A stretch of 64,000 nucleotides of DNA from Kitasatospora phosalacinea (lineage in GTDB: Bacteria > Actinomycetota > Actinomycetes > Streptomycetales > Streptomycetaceae). Positions 37,926 through 47,744 of this stretch are shown piece after piece. Numbering within the stretch: position 1 is the stretch's first letter; each line of letters starts with the position of its first letter. The stretch covers positions 1 to 64,000 of the forward strand of contig NZ_JNWZ01000014.1 of assembly GCF_000716545.1 (NCBI RefSeq), read 5' to 3'. A program made the position numbers and the translations under genes. Under the pieces are notes generated by a model. That model was not told the DNA's origin. It did not search any database and was given only the letters and a program-made list of their open reading frames with translations.

Positions 37926-37946
37926 CCCGCTCCCCCGGCGAGCGGG
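37926..37946 (-). terminator. rplQ-truA hairpin
   Basis: CCCGCTC (37926-37932) pairs with GAGCGGG (37940-37946); flanking CGGGCCC copies allow a larger fold. It lies just after the rplQ stop. Confidence 0.6.
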
Positions 37947-37979
37947 AGAACGGGCCCGGACGAAGACCTACGACGAAGC

Positions 37980-38480
37980 TCAGGCCTCGGTGGTCTCGGC
38001 GGCCTCGTCGGCCTTGGTCTCCTCGGCCTCAGCGGCCTTGGTCTCGGCGGCCTTGGTCTCGGCCTCCTTGACGGAGCGCTTGGTGGCGGCCTCGGCCTCG
38101 GCGACGGTCGCCTTGGTGGCGATCTCGCCCTCGACCAACTCGATCACGGCCATCGGCGCGTTGTCGCCGCGGCGGCCGCCGATCTTGGTGATGCGGGTGT
38201 AGCCGCCGGGGCGGTTCTCGAACCGCGGGGCGATCTCGGTGAAGAGGGTGTGCAGCACCGACACGTCGGTGATGGTCTTGCGCACCAGGCGACGGTTGTG
38301 GATGTCGCCCTTCTTCGCCTTGGTGATCAGCTTCTCCGCCAGCGGGCGCAGGCGGCGGGCCTTGGCCTCGGTGGTGGTGATGCGGCCGTACTGGAACAGC
38401 TCGCGGGCCAGGCCGGCCAGCAGCAGCGGCTCGTGGGACGGGCCGCCGCCGAGACGGGCACCCTTGGTGGGACGGGGCAT
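37980..38480 (-). CDS. rplQ: 50S ribosomal protein L17
   Basis: Large-subunit protein near the exit tunnel, 166 residues. The conserved core [13 protein letters not shown] ... [20 protein letters not shown] is followed by an Ala/Glu/Lys-rich tail of about 45 residues (tandem ETKAAE repeats) not found in E. coli L17 but common in Streptomyces. ATG 38480 at the family start. Last gene of the alpha operon, with a strong hairpin between it and rpoA. Confidence 0.98.
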   Translation of the reverse strand: MPRPTKGARLGGGPSHEPLLLAGLARELFQYGRITTTEAKARRLRPLAEKLITKAKKGDIHNRRLVRKTITDVSVLHTLFTEIAPRFENRPGGYTRITKIGGRRGDNAPMAVIELVEGEIATKATVAEAEAATKRSVKEAETKAAETKAAEAEETKADEAAETTEA

Positions 38481-38564
38481 GTTCAGCTCCTCGAATCTCC
38501 GACTACGGCCGTACCAGGTACCGCAGCGGGCGTGCGGACACCGCGTCCGCACGACTTCTCACGC

Positions 38565-38599
38565 CACCGGGGGCGGTCCGGCGAGGACCGCCCCCGGTG
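38565..38599 (-). terminator. Strong hairpin between rpoA and rplQ
   Basis: A perfect 15-bp stem (38565-38579 with 38585-38599), GGCGA loop, directly after rpoA. As strong as any terminator here; it may attenuate rplQ or mark an RNase processing site. Confidence 0.75.
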
Positions 38600-38606
38600 T
38601 CGAAAC

Positions 38607-39629
38607 TCAGTACTGCTCGGTCTCCGCGTAGCCCTGGTCGTCCAGGTCGTCGGCGCCGAAGGCGTCGGCGGCGGCGGTCGGGTCGAACCCGGGCGGGCTG
38701 TCCTTGAGGGCCAGGCCCATGCCGGCCAGCTTCGCCTTGACCTCGTCGATCGACTTCGCACCGAAGTTGCGGATGTCGAGCAGGTCGGCCTCCGAGCGGG
38801 CGACGAGCTCACCCACGGTGTGGATGCCCTCGCGCTTGAGGCAGTTGTAGGAGCGGACGGTGAGCTCCAGCTCCTCGATCGGCAGCGCCAGGTCCGCGGC
38901 CAGGGCTGCGTCCGTCGGGGACGGGCCCATGTCGATGCCCTCGGCGTCGACGTTCAGCTCGCGGGCCAGGCCGAACAGCTCGACCAGGGTCTTGCCGGCC
39001 GACGCCATCGCGTCGCGCGGACGCATGGCCGGCTTGGTCTCGACGTCGACGATCAGCTTGTCGAAGTCGGTGCGCTGCTCGACACGGGTCGCCTCGACCT
39101 TGTAGGTGACCTTGAGCACCGGGCTGTAGATGGAGTCGACCGGGATGCGGCCGATCTCCTGGCCCGACGCCTTGTTCTGCACGGCGGAGACGTAGCCGCG
39201 ACCGCGCTCGACGGTCAGCTCCATCTCCAGCTTGCCCTTGCCGTTCAGCGTGGCGAGGACCAGCTCGGGGTTGTGCACCTCGACACCGGCCGGGGGCGCG
39301 ATGTCGGCGGCGGTGACCACACCCGGGCCCTGCTTGCGCAGGTACATCACGACCGGCTCGTCGTGCTCCGAGGAGACGACCAGCTGCTTGATGTTCAGGA
39401 TGAGGTCGGTGACGTCCTCCTTGACGCCCGGCACGGTGGTGAACTCGTGCAGGACGCCGTCGATCCGGATGCTGGTGACGGCGGCACCGGGGATCGAGGA
39501 GAGGAGCGTGCGGCGGAGCGAGTTGCCGAGGGTGTAGCCGAAGCCCGGCTCGAGCGGCTCGATCACGAACCGCGAGCGGAACTCGTCGACGACCTCTTCG
39601 GTCAGCGACGGACGCTGAGCGATCAGCAT
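38607..39629 (-). CDS. rpoA: RNA polymerase alpha subunit
   Basis: Assembles the core polymerase (N-terminal domain, 1-230) and contacts UP elements and activators (C-terminal domain, about 250-325; [15 protein letters not shown]). 340 residues, the streptomycete length. ATG 39629 gives [13 protein letters not shown]; an in-frame upstream extension is not coding. The acidic C-terminus ends [14 protein letters not shown]. Flanked on both sides by hairpins. Confidence 0.98.
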   Translation of the reverse strand: MLIAQRPSLTEEVVDEFRSRFVIEPLEPGFGYTLGNSLRRTLLSSIPGAAVTSIRIDGVLHEFTTVPGVKEDVTDLILNIKQLVVSSEHDEPVVMYLRKQGPGVVTAADIAPPAGVEVHNPELVLATLNGKGKLEMELTVERGRGYVSAVQNKASGQEIGRIPVDSIYSPVLKVTYKVEATRVEQRTDFDKLIVDVETKPAMRPRDAMASAGKTLVELFGLARELNVDAEGIDMGPSPTDAALAADLALPIEELELTVRSYNCLKREGIHTVGELVARSEADLLDIRNFGAKSIDEVKAKLAGMGLALKDSPPGFDPTAAADAFGADDLDDQGYAETEQY

Positions 39630-39687
39630 GTTCTGGATCCTCCAGTTGTCTTCGGCACCCACTATTTGATGCCGATAGAACTCAAGC

Positions 39688-39757
39688 GTACGGGGTCCCG
39701 CAGAGAACGGGACCCCGTACCAGGTTTAAAACACCGGCCGCCTGGTGAACCCAGGCG
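39688..39757 (-). promoter_or_regulatory. Two hairpins between rpsK and rpoA
   Basis: GTACGGGGTCCCG (39688-39700) pairs with 39708-39720 (13 bp); CGCCTGG (39739-39745) pairs with CCAGGCG (39751-39757). They could attenuate transcription to balance rpoA against ribosomal proteins, or define processing. Confidence 0.65.
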
Positions 39758-39762
39758 TCGCG

Positions 39763-40170
39763 TCAGACGCGGCGGCGCTTCGGCGGACGGCAGCCGTTGT
39801 GCGGGGTAGGGGTGACGTCCTGGATCGAGCCGACCTCCAGGCCGGTGGCCTGGAGCGAGCGGATCGCGGTCTCACGGCCGGAGCCCGGACCCTTGACGAA
39901 GACGTCGACCTTGCGCATGCCGTGCTCCTGCGCGCGACGGGCAGCGGCCTCGGCGGCCATCTGCGCGGCGAACGGGGTCGACTTGCGCGAGCCCTTGAAA
40001 CCGACGTGACCGGCGGAGGCCCAGGAGATCACGTTGCCCGCGGGGTCGGTGATCGAAACGATGGTGTTGTTGAACGTGCTCTTGATGTGAGCGTGCCCGT
40101 GGGCGACGTTCTTCTTCTCCTTGCGGCGGATCTTCTTCGCGCCGGCAGCCTGACGACCCTTGGGGGGCAT
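39763..40170 (-). CDS. rpsK: 30S ribosomal protein S11
   Basis: Platform protein near the decoding-site mRNA exit, 135 residues; core [17 protein letters not shown] and C-terminus [10 protein letters not shown] are typical. Downstream of rpsM. No rpsD follows, which is the normal state in Streptomyces, where S4 is encoded elsewhere. Confidence 0.98.
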   Translation of the reverse strand: MPPKGRQAAGAKKIRRKEKKNVAHGHAHIKSTFNNTIVSITDPAGNVISWASAGHVGFKGSRKSTPFAAQMAAEAAARRAQEHGMRKVDVFVKGPGSGRETAIRSLQATGLEVGSIQDVTPTPHNGCRPPKRRRV

Positions 40171-40242
40171 AAGTCTGTTCTCCTACTGAGGTGGTCGGTC
40201 CGCTATCCCGCGGGCCGGAGGGATGTCCGGTGACGGGACGGA

Positions 40243-40623
40243 CTACTTCTTGCCCGGCTTCTTCTTGCCGGCGATCGCGCGACGCGGGCCCTTGCGGGTA
40301 CGCGCGTTGGTGTGGGTGCGCTGGCCGCGGACGGGCAGGCCGCGGCGGTGGCGCAGGCCCTCGTAGCAGCCGATCTCGACCTTGCGGCGGATGTCGGCGG
40401 CGACCTGGCGGCGGAGGTCACCCTCGACCTCGAAGTTCGCGTCGACGAACTTCTGCAGCTTGACGAGGTCGTCCTCGGTGATGTCGCGCACGCGGATGTC
40501 GCCGCTCACACCGGTCTCGGCCAGCGCCTGCTGGGCGCGGGTCTTGCCGATGCCGTACACGTAGGTGAGGGCGATCTCGATCCGCTTCTCGCGGGGGAGA
40601 TCAACGCCGGAAAGGCGTGCCAT
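40243..40623 (-). CDS. rpsM: 30S ribosomal protein S13
   Basis: Head protein contacting the P-site tRNA and the A-site finger, 126 residues, starting [14 protein letters not shown] and ending with the basic tail KKKPGKK. It follows rpmJ after a 177-nt gap with two hairpins. Confidence 0.98.
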   Translation of the reverse strand: MARLSGVDLPREKRIEIALTYVYGIGKTRAQQALAETGVSGDIRVRDITEDDLVKLQKFVDANFEVEGDLRRQVAADIRRKVEIGCYEGLRHRRGLPVRGQRTHTNARTRKGPRRAIAGKKKPGKK

Positions 40624-40689
40624 TCAAGGCTCCTGTGTTTCTTCTCAGAGGTCTGACGCGCCGCCTACTCGCTGTCTCTCGACAGGGAG

Positions 40690-40730
40690 CCCCGGCCTCT
40701 GACCGGGGGTGGCAGTCCGTCCGGACGGAC
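40690..40730 (-). promoter_or_regulatory. Hairpins in the rpmJ-rpsM gap
   Basis: CCCCGG (40690-40695) pairs with CCGGGG (40703-40708), and GTCCGTCCGGACGGAC (40715-40730) is a perfect 16-bp palindrome. They are candidates for processing or autoregulatory sites. Confidence 0.5.
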
Positions 40731-40800
40731 GGATCGGGCGGCCCGCTTGTGACGTTGGTGCGCGTCGCGCGAAGGTACTACGAGAAATGCGGGGGGTGGA

Positions 40801-40914
40801 TCAGCCCTGGCGCTGCTTGTGGCGCAGGTTGTCGCAGATCACCATGACCCGGCCGTGGCGGCGGATCACCTTGCACTTGTCGCAGATCTTCTTGACGCTC
40901 GGCTTGACCTTCAT
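40801..40914 (-). CDS. rpmJ: 50S ribosomal protein L36
   Basis: A 37-residue zinc-binding protein, [17 protein letters not shown] through HKQRQG, with C11, C14, C27 and H32 as the C+ type zinc ligands. Too short for most ORF lists. It lies 35 nt after infA in the infA-rpmJ-rpsM-rpsK order. Confidence 0.97.
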   Translation of the reverse strand: MKVKPSVKKICDKCKVIRRHGRVMVICDNLRHKQRQG

Positions 40915-40949
40915 GATTCAGGTTCTCCGGGGTCTAGATCTGGCGGTTG

Positions 40950-41171
40950 TTACTTGTAGCGGTAGACGATCCGGCCGCGGGTCAGGTCGTAGGGGCTGAG
41001 CTCCACCACGACCCGGTCATCCGGGAGGATGCGGATGTAGTGCATGCGCATCTTGCCGCTGATGTGTGCGAGGACCTTGTGACCGTTCTGCAGCTCGACC
41101 TTGAACATCGCGTTCGGAAGAGACTCGATCACGGTGCCCTCGATCTCAATGGCGCCTTGCTTCTTAGCCAT
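40950..41171 (-). CDS. infA: Translation initiation factor IF-1
   Basis: 73-residue S1-fold protein that blocks the A site during initiation; [20 protein letters not shown] and [15 protein letters not shown] are family signatures. First gene of infA-rpmJ-rpsM-rpsK-rpoA-rplQ, with a promoter in the 164-nt upstream gap after mscL. Confidence 0.98.
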   Translation of the reverse strand: MAKKQGAIEIEGTVIESLPNAMFKVELQNGHKVLAHISGKMRMHYIRILPDDRVVVELSPYDLTRGRIVYRYK

Positions 41172-41304
41172 GAACTGCGAGATCCACCCTTCGGGTCCGG
41201 CTACCGTATGCGGAACGCTCGTGCGAACCAGGCTTCACCTCGGTCCGAGGGGTTCCCCTGGACGGAGGGCGTGCGGGAACACGCTACGAGAGAGCCGACG
41301 CACC

Positions 41305-41334
41305 ATCGTAAACCAAGCACCGCACTGGAGCGAA
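41305..41334 (-). promoter_or_regulatory. Putative infA operon promoter
   Basis: TTCGCT (41329-41334) and TACGAT (41305-41310) with an 18-bp spacer on the minus strand. The -35 begins right at the mscL stop, leaving a leader of about 125 nt. Confidence 0.5.
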
Positions 41335-41335
41335 A

Positions 41336-41770
41336 TCAGCGCTTCACGGCGACCTGGACCGGGATGACCGGCTGCACCACGGCGGTGCACGCCGAGCAGC
41401 GGCGGGCGGCCTCCGGGATCTCGGTCAGGCACTCGGGGCAGGGGCGCTTGGGCACCGCGGGCTTCTTCGGCAGGTAGCGGGCGGTGGCCTTGGAGACCGG
41501 CAGCACCACGCAGAAGTACAGCACCGCGGCGGTCAGCACGAACGCGATCAGCACGTTCAGGAACTGGCCGTACGGGAAGGTGACGCCGGCCACCGAGAAG
41601 GTGTAGGCGCTGAAGTCGCCGGCCGCGCCGACCACCACGCCGACCACGGGGGTGAGGAAGGCGGTGACGAAGCCGGTGACCACGCCGGTGAACGCGGCAC
41701 CGATGACCACGCCTACGGCCATGTCGATGACGTTGCCGCGCATCATGAAGTCGCGGAAGCCCTTGAGCAC
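41336..41770 (-). CDS. mscL: Large-conductance mechanosensitive channel MscL with zinc-ribbon tail
   Basis: Osmotic safety valve of the cytoplasmic membrane. 144 residues. TM1 starts with GNVIDMAVGVVIGAAFTGVV (12-31, the pore-lining helix), and TM2 is at about 69-92. The C-terminal tail contains CPEC-N10-CSAC (C111, C114, C125, C128), a rubredoxin-like zinc knuckle absent from E. coli MscL. GTG 41770 has AGGGGAG upstream. The gene interrupts the map-infA neighbourhood, and a terminator separates it from map, so it is an independent unit. A TATTTT hexamer near 41813 is a possible -10. Confidence 0.93.
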   Translation of the reverse strand: MLKGFRDFMMRGNVIDMAVGVVIGAAFTGVVTGFVTAFLTPVVGVVVGAAGDFSAYTFSVAGVTFPYGQFLNVLIAFVLTAAVLYFCVVLPVSKATARYLPKKPAVPKRPCPECLTEIPEAARRCSACTAVVQPVIPVQVAVKR

Positions 41771-41820
41771 TGTCTCTCCCCTGGGGTTGCTGCGGGTGTC
41801 AGCTGACGAAAATAGGACAA

Positions 41821-41850
41821 GGGGCCCGGAGGTCCAAACCCCCGGGCCCC
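41821..41850 (-). terminator. map terminator
   Basis: GGGGCCCGG (41821-41829) and CCGGGCCCC (41842-41850), a 9-bp stem between map and mscL. Confidence 0.8.
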
Positions 41851-41902
41851 GATCCGGCCCCGGTGAGAGAAGTGCCTCAGCCCGCGGGGCGCCCGGGGGC
41901 GC

Positions 41903-42739
41903 TCAGCCCAGCGGGTCCGGCGCCGCGGTGACGCCCAGCTTGGCCAGCTCGGCCCGACCGCCGTCGAAGGCGGTCAGCACCAGCGGGCCCTGCTCGGTGA
42001 CGGCCACCGAGTGCTCCCAGTGCGAGGCCCACGTCCCGTCGGTGGTGACGACCGTCCAGTCGTCCGCCAGCACCTCGGTGTGCGGGGTGCCGAGCGAGAC
42101 CATCGGCTCGATCGCCAGCACGGTGCCGGGGACCAGCTTCATGCCCTTGCCGCGGCCGGCCACGTAGTTCAGCACGTGCGGCTCCATGTGCATCGCGGTG
42201 CCGATGCCGTGGCCGCCGTAGCCCTCGGTGATGCCCCACTTGCCCTTCGGCGGCAGCGGCTGGCGGCGGATGAAGCCCTCGATCGACCGGGAGACGTCGA
42301 CCAGCCGGTTGCCCTTCTTCATCTGGGCGATGCCGGCCCACATCGAGCCCTCGGTGACCTTCGACAGCATCACGTTCTCGGCGGCGGTCTCGCCGACCGC
42401 GACGGTGATCGCCGCGTCGCCGTGCCAGCCGTCCAGGATCGCCCCGCAGTCGATCGAGATCAGGTCGCCGGCCTTCAGCACCCGCTCGCCGGGGATGCCG
42501 TGCACGACCTCCTCGTTGACCGAGGCGCAGATCACGCCCGGGAACCACAGACCGCCGTGGTCGGCGCGGAAGTTGGAGGTGGCGCCGTGCTTGGCGATGA
42601 CCGCGTCGGCGATGTCGTTCAGCTCCCCGGTGGTCACCCCCGGGGCGACCGCCTCGCGGCAGGCCTTCAGCGCCTCGGCGACGACCAGCCCGGCCGCCCG
42701 CATCTTGGCGATCTGCTCGGGGGTCTTGATCTCCACCAT
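41903..42739 (-). CDS. map: Methionine aminopeptidase (type I)
   Basis: Removes the initiator methionine from new proteins. 278 residues. Metal ligands D97 (ISIDCGA), D108 (WHGDAA), H177 (GGHGIG), E211 (AIEPMV) and E242 (WEHSVAV) are all present, with H80 in VVHGIPG. ATG 42739 gives the usual MVEIKTPEQIAKM and has GGAAGG upstream; GTG 42757 is possible. Bounded by hairpins on both sides, so probably monocistronic. Confidence 0.95.
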   Translation of the reverse strand: MVEIKTPEQIAKMRAAGLVVAEALKACREAVAPGVTTGELNDIADAVIAKHGATSNFRADHGGLWFPGVICASVNEEVVHGIPGERVLKAGDLISIDCGAILDGWHGDAAITVAVGETAAENVMLSKVTEGSMWAGIAQMKKGNRLVDVSRSIEGFIRRQPLPPKGKWGITEGYGGHGIGTAMHMEPHVLNYVAGRGKGMKLVPGTVLAIEPMVSLGTPHTEVLADDWTVVTTDGTWASHWEHSVAVTEQGPLVLTAFDGGRAELAKLGVTAAPDPLG

Positions 42740-42795
42740 CTGGTCAACGCCTTCCACGTTCTGAATCTCGGACTGCCCTCCACCGTACGACGCAC

Positions 42796-42837
42796 GAGAC
42801 GGCCGGGCCGCCCGCTTCGGGGCTACCCGGCCGTCTC
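42796..42837 (-). terminator. secY-adk terminator
   Basis: GAGACGGCCGGG (42796-42807) pairs with CCCGGCCGTCTC (42826-42837), 18-nt loop, 16 nt after the adk stop. Confidence 0.8.
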
Positions 42838-42853
42838 TCGACGCGTCGTGGCG

Positions 42854-43513
42854 TCAGGCGTTCTTCTTCTGCTCCAGGGCGGCGACCGCGCGCTCGGTCA
42901 CCTCGTCCACCTTGCCGAGGGCGGGGATGGTGACCAGCAGGCCCTGCTCCTGGTAGTAGCCGATGATCGGCTCGGTCTTGGAGTGGTACTCCTCCAGCCG
43001 GACCCGCACGGCCTCCTCGGTGTCGTCCGAGCGCTGGTACAGCTCACCGCCGCACTCGTCGCAGACGCCCTCGGTCTTCGGCGGGTTGTACACCACGTGG
43101 AACACGTGGGCGCCGTCGTTGCGGCACAGCCGGCGGCCGGCGATCCGCTTGACGACCTCGTCCTCGGAGACCTCCAGGTCCAGCACGCCGTCCAGCGCGA
43201 TGCCCTGCTCGGCCAGGAAGGCGTCGAGCGCCTCGGCCTGGCCCAGGTTGCGCGGGAAGCCGTCCAGCAGGAAGCCCTTCGCGGCGTCCGGCTGGAGCAT
43301 GCGGTCCTTGGCCATCCCGATGGTGACCTCGTCGGGCACCAGGCGCCCGGCGTCCATGTAGGACTTCGCCTCGACACCCAGCGGGGTGCCCTGGCTGATG
43401 TTGGCACGGAACAGGTCACCGGTGGAGATGTGGGGAATGGACAGGGTCTTGGCCAGGACGTGCGCCTGAGTACCCTTCCCGGCCCCGGGGGGTCCGACGA
43501 GGACGATTCGCAT
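42854..43513 (-). CDS. adk: Adenylate kinase
   Basis: ATP + AMP to 2 ADP. 219 residues. P-loop [10 protein letters not shown] (8-17), AMP site TGDLFRANI and a long LID (about 125-165) with cysteines ([12 protein letters not shown]) suggesting structural zinc. The ATG at 43513 overlaps the secY stop by one base (TGATG), so the two are translationally coupled. Confidence 0.97.
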   Translation of the reverse strand: MRIVLVGPPGAGKGTQAHVLAKTLSIPHISTGDLFRANISQGTPLGVEAKSYMDAGRLVPDEVTIGMAKDRMLQPDAAKGFLLDGFPRNLGQAEALDAFLAEQGIALDGVLDLEVSEDEVVKRIAGRRLCRNDGAHVFHVVYNPPKTEGVCDECGGELYQRSDDTEEAVRVRLEEYHSKTEPIIGYYQEQGLLVTIPALGKVDEVTERAVAALEQKKNA

Positions 43514-44820
43514 CAGCGGAGGAACCCTTCGTAATTGCGCTGCTGGAGTTGGCTCTCGATCTGCTTCACAGTTTCGAGTCCGACGCCGACGACGATGAGC
43601 ACGGAGGTGCCGCCGAACGGGAAGTTGGTCTGCTGCCCGAAGGCGACCAGGGCGACCATCGGGATCAGCGCGATGAGGCCCAGGTAGAGGGAACCCGGCC
43701 ACGTGATGCGGGTCAGCACGTAGTTCAGGTACTCGGCCGTCGGTCGGCCGGCCCGGATGCCCGGGATGAACCCACCATACTTCTTCATGTTGTCGGCGAC
43801 TTCTTCGGGGTTGAAGGAGATCGCGACGTAGAAGAAGGCGAAGAAGACGATCAGGACGAAGTAGGTCGCCATGTAGACCGGGTGGTCGCCCTTGACGAAG
43901 TGGTTCCTGATCCAGACCGCCCAGTCCGCCTGGGAGTTGGTCAACTGCACCACCAGCGCGGGGATGTACAGCAGCGAGGAGGCGAAGATGACCGGGATCA
44001 CGCCGGCCTGGTTGACCTTCAGCGGGATGTAGGTCGAGGTGCCGCCGAAGGACCGGCGGCCCACCATCCGCTTCGCGTACTGCACCGGGATCCGGCGCTG
44101 GGCCTGCTCGACGAAGATGACCAGGCAGACCACGATGATGCCGACCGCGATGACGGAGACGAACTCGCCCCAGCCGTCCAGCAGCGTGCCGGACTCCTTG
44201 ATCGCCCACATCGAGCCGGGGAAGCCGGCCGCGATCGAGGTGAAGATCAGGATGGACATGCCGTTGCCGATGCCGCGGTCGGTGATGAGCTCACCCAGCC
44301 ACATGATCACGGTGGTGCCCGCGGTCATGATGATGACCATGGTGGCGATCCGGAAGATCGACTGGTCCGGCACGATGTTGCCGCCCTCGGGGCAGCCCGA
44401 GAACAGGGCGCCGCTGGACGCGGTCGCCAGGATGCCGGTGCCCTGCAGCACGGCGAGGGCGATGGTCAGGTACCGGGTGTACTGCGTGATCTTCGCGGTT
44501 CCGGCCTGCCCCTCCTTCTTCAGGGCCTCCAACCGCGGGATGACCACGGTGAGGAGTTGCAGGATGATGCTGGCCGTGATGTACGGCATGATGCCGAGCG
44601 CGAAGACGGTCAGTTGCAGCAGCGCGTTGCCGCTGAACAGGTTGACCAGCCCGAACAACCCCTGGTTCTGGCCCTTCACGCACGCGTGAACGGCCTGGAA
44701 GTTGATTCCGGGCATCGGAACGTGGGCGCCCAGCCGGAACAGCACCATGATGCCCAGCGTGAACAGCAGCTTCTTGCGCAGGTCGGGCGTCTGGAACGCC
44801 CGCGCGAACGCACTGAGCAC
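43513..44820 (-). CDS. secY: Protein translocase subunit SecY
   Basis: Channel of the Sec translocon, 435 residues and ten membrane helices; starts [17 protein letters not shown], with the SecA-contact loop [10 protein letters not shown] and the C-terminal tail QRNYEGFLR. Separated from rplO by a strong terminator and equipped with its own promoter, as in other streptomycetes. Confidence 0.98.
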   Translation of the reverse strand: MLSAFARAFQTPDLRKKLLFTLGIMVLFRLGAHVPMPGINFQAVHACVKGQNQGLFGLVNLFSGNALLQLTVFALGIMPYITASIILQLLTVVIPRLEALKKEGQAGTAKITQYTRYLTIALAVLQGTGILATASSGALFSGCPEGGNIVPDQSIFRIATMVIIMTAGTTVIMWLGELITDRGIGNGMSILIFTSIAAGFPGSMWAIKESGTLLDGWGEFVSVIAVGIIVVCLVIFVEQAQRRIPVQYAKRMVGRRSFGGTSTYIPLKVNQAGVIPVIFASSLLYIPALVVQLTNSQADWAVWIRNHFVKGDHPVYMATYFVLIVFFAFFYVAISFNPEEVADNMKKYGGFIPGIRAGRPTAEYLNYVLTRITWPGSLYLGLIALIPMVALVAFGQQTNFPFGGTSVLIVVGVGLETVKQIESQLQQRNYEGFLR

Positions 44821-44892
44821 GGTGCCTCCTGCGCCTCCCGCGCGTCGTCGGCGGAAGGGTCGGTCCTGATGTGGGGAAAGGGAACTTCACGG

Positions 44893-44922
44893 ACTCTAAC
44901 AGTGCCCGGGTCCCGGACAGAA
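44893..44922 (-). promoter_or_regulatory. Putative secY promoter
   Basis: TAGAGT (44893-44898) preceded by TTCTGT (44917-44922) with 18 bp between, on the minus strand. The start site would lie about 65 nt before the secY ATG. Confidence 0.6.
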
Positions 44923-45007
44923 GCGCGTGCGGCCGCTCCCCCACTCACGGGGTACGGCTTGCCCGGGTTTGACACACAAATCGAGCGTGTGCAAGGGGCG
45001 GCAACGG

Positions 45008-45053
45008 CACCGGGCCCCGGCCCCCCTTTCGCAAGAGGGGCCGGGGCCCGGTG
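45008..45053 (-). terminator. spc operon terminator
   Basis: A 17-bp perfect stem (45008-45024 with 45037-45053), with a small inner CTT/AAG extension, lies 26 nt after the rplO stop. It separates the S10-spc unit from secY. Confidence 0.88.
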
Positions 45054-45079
45054 TCTGTCCGTGCGTCGGATCGACCGCG

Positions 45080-45535
45080 TCAGAGCAGTTCGGTGACCGA
45101 ACCGCCGGCCGCGGTGATCTTCTCGGCGGCGGAGCCGGAGACGGCGTCGACCGTCACCTGCAGCGCCACCGCGATGTCGCCCTGGCCGAGGACCTTGACG
45201 AGCTCGTTCTTGCGAACGGCGCCCTTCTCGATCAGGTCGGCCACGGTGACCTCGCCACCGTTCGGGTAGAGCTCGGCCAGGCGGTCCAGGTTCACGACCT
45301 GGAACTGCTTGTGGGCCGGGTTCTTGAAGCCCTTCAGCTTCGGCAGGCGCATGTGGAGGGGCATCTGGCCACCCTCGAAGCGCTGCGGAACCTGGTAGCG
45401 GGCCTTGGTGCCCTTGGTACCACGACCTGCGGTCTTACCCTTGGAGCCCTCACCACGACCGACGCGGATCTTGTCGGTCTTGGCGCCGGGCGCCGGACGC
45501 AGGTTGTGGATCTTGATGGGGGAGTTGTCCGCCAT
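45080..45535 (-). CDS. rplO: 50S ribosomal protein L15
   Basis: Late-assembly protein, 151 residues; Gly/Arg/Lys-rich N-terminal extension ([20 protein letters not shown]) and globular C-domain. Last gene before the spc terminator; starts 1 nt after the rpmD stop. Confidence 0.98.
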   Translation of the reverse strand: MADNSPIKIHNLRPAPGAKTDKIRVGRGEGSKGKTAGRGTKGTKARYQVPQRFEGGQMPLHMRLPKLKGFKNPAHKQFQVVNLDRLAELYPNGGEVTVADLIEKGAVRKNELVKVLGQGDIAVALQVTVDAVSGSAAEKITAAGGSVTELL

Positions 45536-45536
45536 T

Positions 45537-45719
45537 TCAGTCCACCTCCTCGACCGTGACCAGGTGGCGAACGGTGTGGACCATGCCGCGGATCTCCGGG
45601 CGGTCCTCCTTCACCACGGTGTCGTTCAGCCGCTTGAGGCCGAGCGAACGGAGGGTGTCACGGTGGTTCTGCTTGCTACCGATGTACGACTTGGTCTGGG
45701 TGACCTTCAGGCGAGCCAT
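45537..45719 (-). CDS. rpmD: 50S ribosomal protein L30
   Basis: 60 residues, [23 protein letters not shown] 45719 overlaps the rpsE stop (ATGA), so translationally coupled. Confidence 0.98.
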   Translation of the reverse strand: MARLKVTQTKSYIGSKQNHRDTLRSLGLKRLNDTVVKEDRPEIRGMVHTVRHLVTVEEVD

Positions 45720-46339
45720 CAGGCGCTCACCCCAGCCGCACGGGCCCGGAGCAGCGCGGCCGGGGCCACGTCCTCCAGGGGCAGGCCACGACGGGCGGCG
45801 ATCTCCTCGGGGCGCACGAGGCCCTTCAGAGCGGCCACGGTGGCGTGCACGATGTTGATCGCGTTGTCCGAGCCGAGCGACTTCGACAGGATGTCGTGAA
45901 CGCCGGCGCACTCGAGGACGGCACGCACCGGGCCACCGGCGATGACGCCGGTACCGGGGGACGCCGGCTTCAGCAGCACGACGCCGGCGGCCTTCTCGCC
46001 CTGGATCGGGTGCGGGATGGTGCCCTGGATACGGGGGACCTTGAAGAAGTTCTTCTTGGCCTCCTCAACACCCTTGGCGATGGCGGCCGGAACCTCCTTC
46101 GCCTTGCCGTAACCGACACCCACGGTGCCGTCACCGTCGCCCACCACGACCAGCGCGGTGAAGCTGAAACGACGACCACCCTTGACAACCTTGGCGACGC
46201 GGTTGATCGCGACGACGCGCTCGACGTAAGCGGTCTTCTCGGCGACGGGGGCGCCGCCCCGGTCGTCCCGCTTGCGGTCGCGCCGCTCGCCACCGGTGCC
46301 GCCGCCGGCGCCGCTACCGCGGCGCTGGGGTCCAGCCAT
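45719..46339 (-). CDS. rpsE: 30S ribosomal protein S5
   Basis: Fidelity protein at the mRNA entrance, 206 residues. A Gly/Arg-rich N-terminal tail (about 30 residues) precedes the dsRNA-binding-like domain ([20 protein letters not shown]) and the C-terminal domain. No alteration is apparent in the loop that carries spectinomycin-resistance changes, as far as I can judge without an alignment. Confidence 0.98.
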   Translation of the reverse strand: MAGPQRRGSGAGGGTGGERRDRKRDDRGGAPVAEKTAYVERVVAINRVAKVVKGGRRFSFTALVVVGDGDGTVGVGYGKAKEVPAAIAKGVEEAKKNFFKVPRIQGTIPHPIQGEKAAGVVLLKPASPGTGVIAGGPVRAVLECAGVHDILSKSLGSDNAINIVHATVAALKGLVRPEEIAARRGLPLEDVAPAALLRARAAGVSA

Positions 46340-46387
46340 TGGAATTACCTCTCTCGTTTACGTCCGCCGACAGAGTCGACGAGCGGC

Positions 46388-46771
46388 TTAGAAGTCGAGC
46401 CCGGACTCGCGGGCCGCGTCCGCCAGGGCGGCGATGCGGCCGGCGTACCGGTTGCCCGCGCGGTCGAAGACGACCGACTCGACGCCGGCGGCCTTGGCGC
46501 GCTCGGCGACCAGGCTTCCGACCTTCTTGGCCAGCTCGGTCTTGTCGCCCTCGGTGCCCTTGATGGACACGTCGAGGGTGGACGCCGACGCCAGGGTGTG
46601 ACCCTTGGCGTCGTCGATGACCTGGGCGACCATGTGGCGGTTCGAACGCGTCACGACGAGGCGCGGACGCACCTCGGTGCCGACGACGCGCTTGCGAACG
46701 CGAATGGCGCGGCGCTTGCGGGCGGCGTTCTTGTAGGCGTTGCCCTTGCCGATCTTGACAGAGACGCTCAT
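46388..46771 (-). CDS. rplR: 50S ribosomal protein L18
   Basis: 5S rRNA binding protein, 127 residues; [12 protein letters not shown] basic N-terminus and [22 protein letters not shown]-terminus are typical. 3 nt after rplF. Confidence 0.98.
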   Translation of the reverse strand: MSVSVKIGKGNAYKNAARKRRAIRVRKRVVGTEVRPRLVVTRSNRHMVAQVIDDAKGHTLASASTLDVSIKGTEGDKTELAKKVGSLVAERAKAAGVESVVFDRAGNRYAGRIAALADAARESGLDF

Positions 46772-46774
46772 CGC

Positions 46775-47314
46775 TTACTTACCACTCTTTCCGACCTTGC
46801 GGCGGATGACCTCGCCCGCGTACTTGACGCCCTTGGCCTTGTACGGGTCGGGCTTGCGCAGCTTGCGGATCTTCGCGGCGATCTCGCCGACCTTCTGCTT
46901 GTCGGTGCCGTCCACGTGGAACTTGGTGGGCGTCTCGACGACGAAGGAGATCCCCTCCGGCGCGGTGACCAGGATCGGGTGGCTGTAGCCCAGCGCGAAC
47001 TCCATGTCGGAGCCCTTCGCCGTGACTCGGTAGCCGACGCCGCTGATCTCCAGCGACTTGCGGTAGCCCGCGGTCACGCCGGTGATCATGTTCGCCACCA
47101 GCGTGCGCGACAGGCCGTGCAGGGCCTTCGACTGACGCTCGTCGTTGGGGCGGGTGACGACCAGAGTGCCGTCTTCGCCCTTGCCGATCTCGATCGGCGC
47201 GGCGACGACGTGAGTGAGCGAGCCCTTGGGGCCCTTCACCGTGACCGTCTGGCCGTCGATGGTGACGTCCACACCAGCGGGAACCTGGATGGGCAGCCGT
47301 CCAATGCGCGACAT
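46775..47314 (-). CDS. rplF: 50S ribosomal protein L6
   Basis: GTPase-centre protein, 179 residues, two similar domains; ends [16 protein letters not shown]. 22 nt after rpsH. Confidence 0.98.
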   Translation of the reverse strand: MSRIGRLPIQVPAGVDVTIDGQTVTVKGPKGSLTHVVAAPIEIGKGEDGTLVVTRPNDERQSKALHGLSRTLVANMITGVTAGYRKSLEISGVGYRVTAKGSDMEFALGYSHPILVTAPEGISFVVETPTKFHVDGTDKQKVGEIAAKIRKLRKPDPYKAKGVKYAGEVIRRKVGKSGK

Positions 47315-47336
47315 TGCTGTACCTCCGTTTCCCGAA

Positions 47337-47744
47337 TTACCAGACGTAGGCGAGAACTTCTCCGCCTACGCCCTTCTTGGCGGCCTGCTTGTCGGTCAGG
47401 AGGCCGGAGGACGTGGAGATGATCGCCACGCCCAGGCCGCCGAGCACCTTCGGCAGGTTGGTGGACTTTGCGTACACACGCAGACCCGGCTTGCTGATGC
47501 GCTTGATGCCGGCGATGGAACGCTCGCGGTTGGGGCCGAACTTGAGCTCGATGGTCAGCTTCTTGCCGACCTCGCCCTCGGTGGGCTCCTCAACCTTGTA
47601 GGAGGAGATGTACCCCTCCTGCTGCAGGATCTCGGCGACGTGCGCCTTGATCTTGCTGGCCGGCATCGCCACGGAGTCGTGGTACGCCGAGTTCGCGTTA
47701 CGCAGACGCGTGAGCATGTCTGCGATGGGGTCGGTCATGGTCAT
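47337..47744 (-). CDS. rpsH: 30S ribosomal protein S8
   Basis: Central-domain assembly protein, 135 residues, [23 protein letters not shown] to [12 protein letters not shown] 47744 is used (GAGG upstream), with ATG 47738 as alternative. In E. coli S8 is the translational repressor of the spc operon; here a 284-nt structured leader lies directly upstream. Confidence 0.97.
   Translation of the reverse strand: MTMTDPIADMLTRLRNANSAYHDSVAMPASKIKAHVAEILQQEGYISSYKVEEPTEGEVGKKLTIELKFGPNRERSIAGIKRISKPGLRVYAKSTNLPKVLGGLGVAIISTSSGLLTDKQAAKKGVGGEVLAYVW

Noticed and set aside
40171..40242. A missing rpsD between rpsK and rpoA read as a deletion
   Set aside because: Absence of rpsD from this cluster is normal in Streptomyces, where S4 is encoded elsewhere.
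42854..44209. Apparent SecY-Adk fusion frame
   Set aside because: The upstream portion is out of frame with secY; real genes meet at a TGATG overlap.
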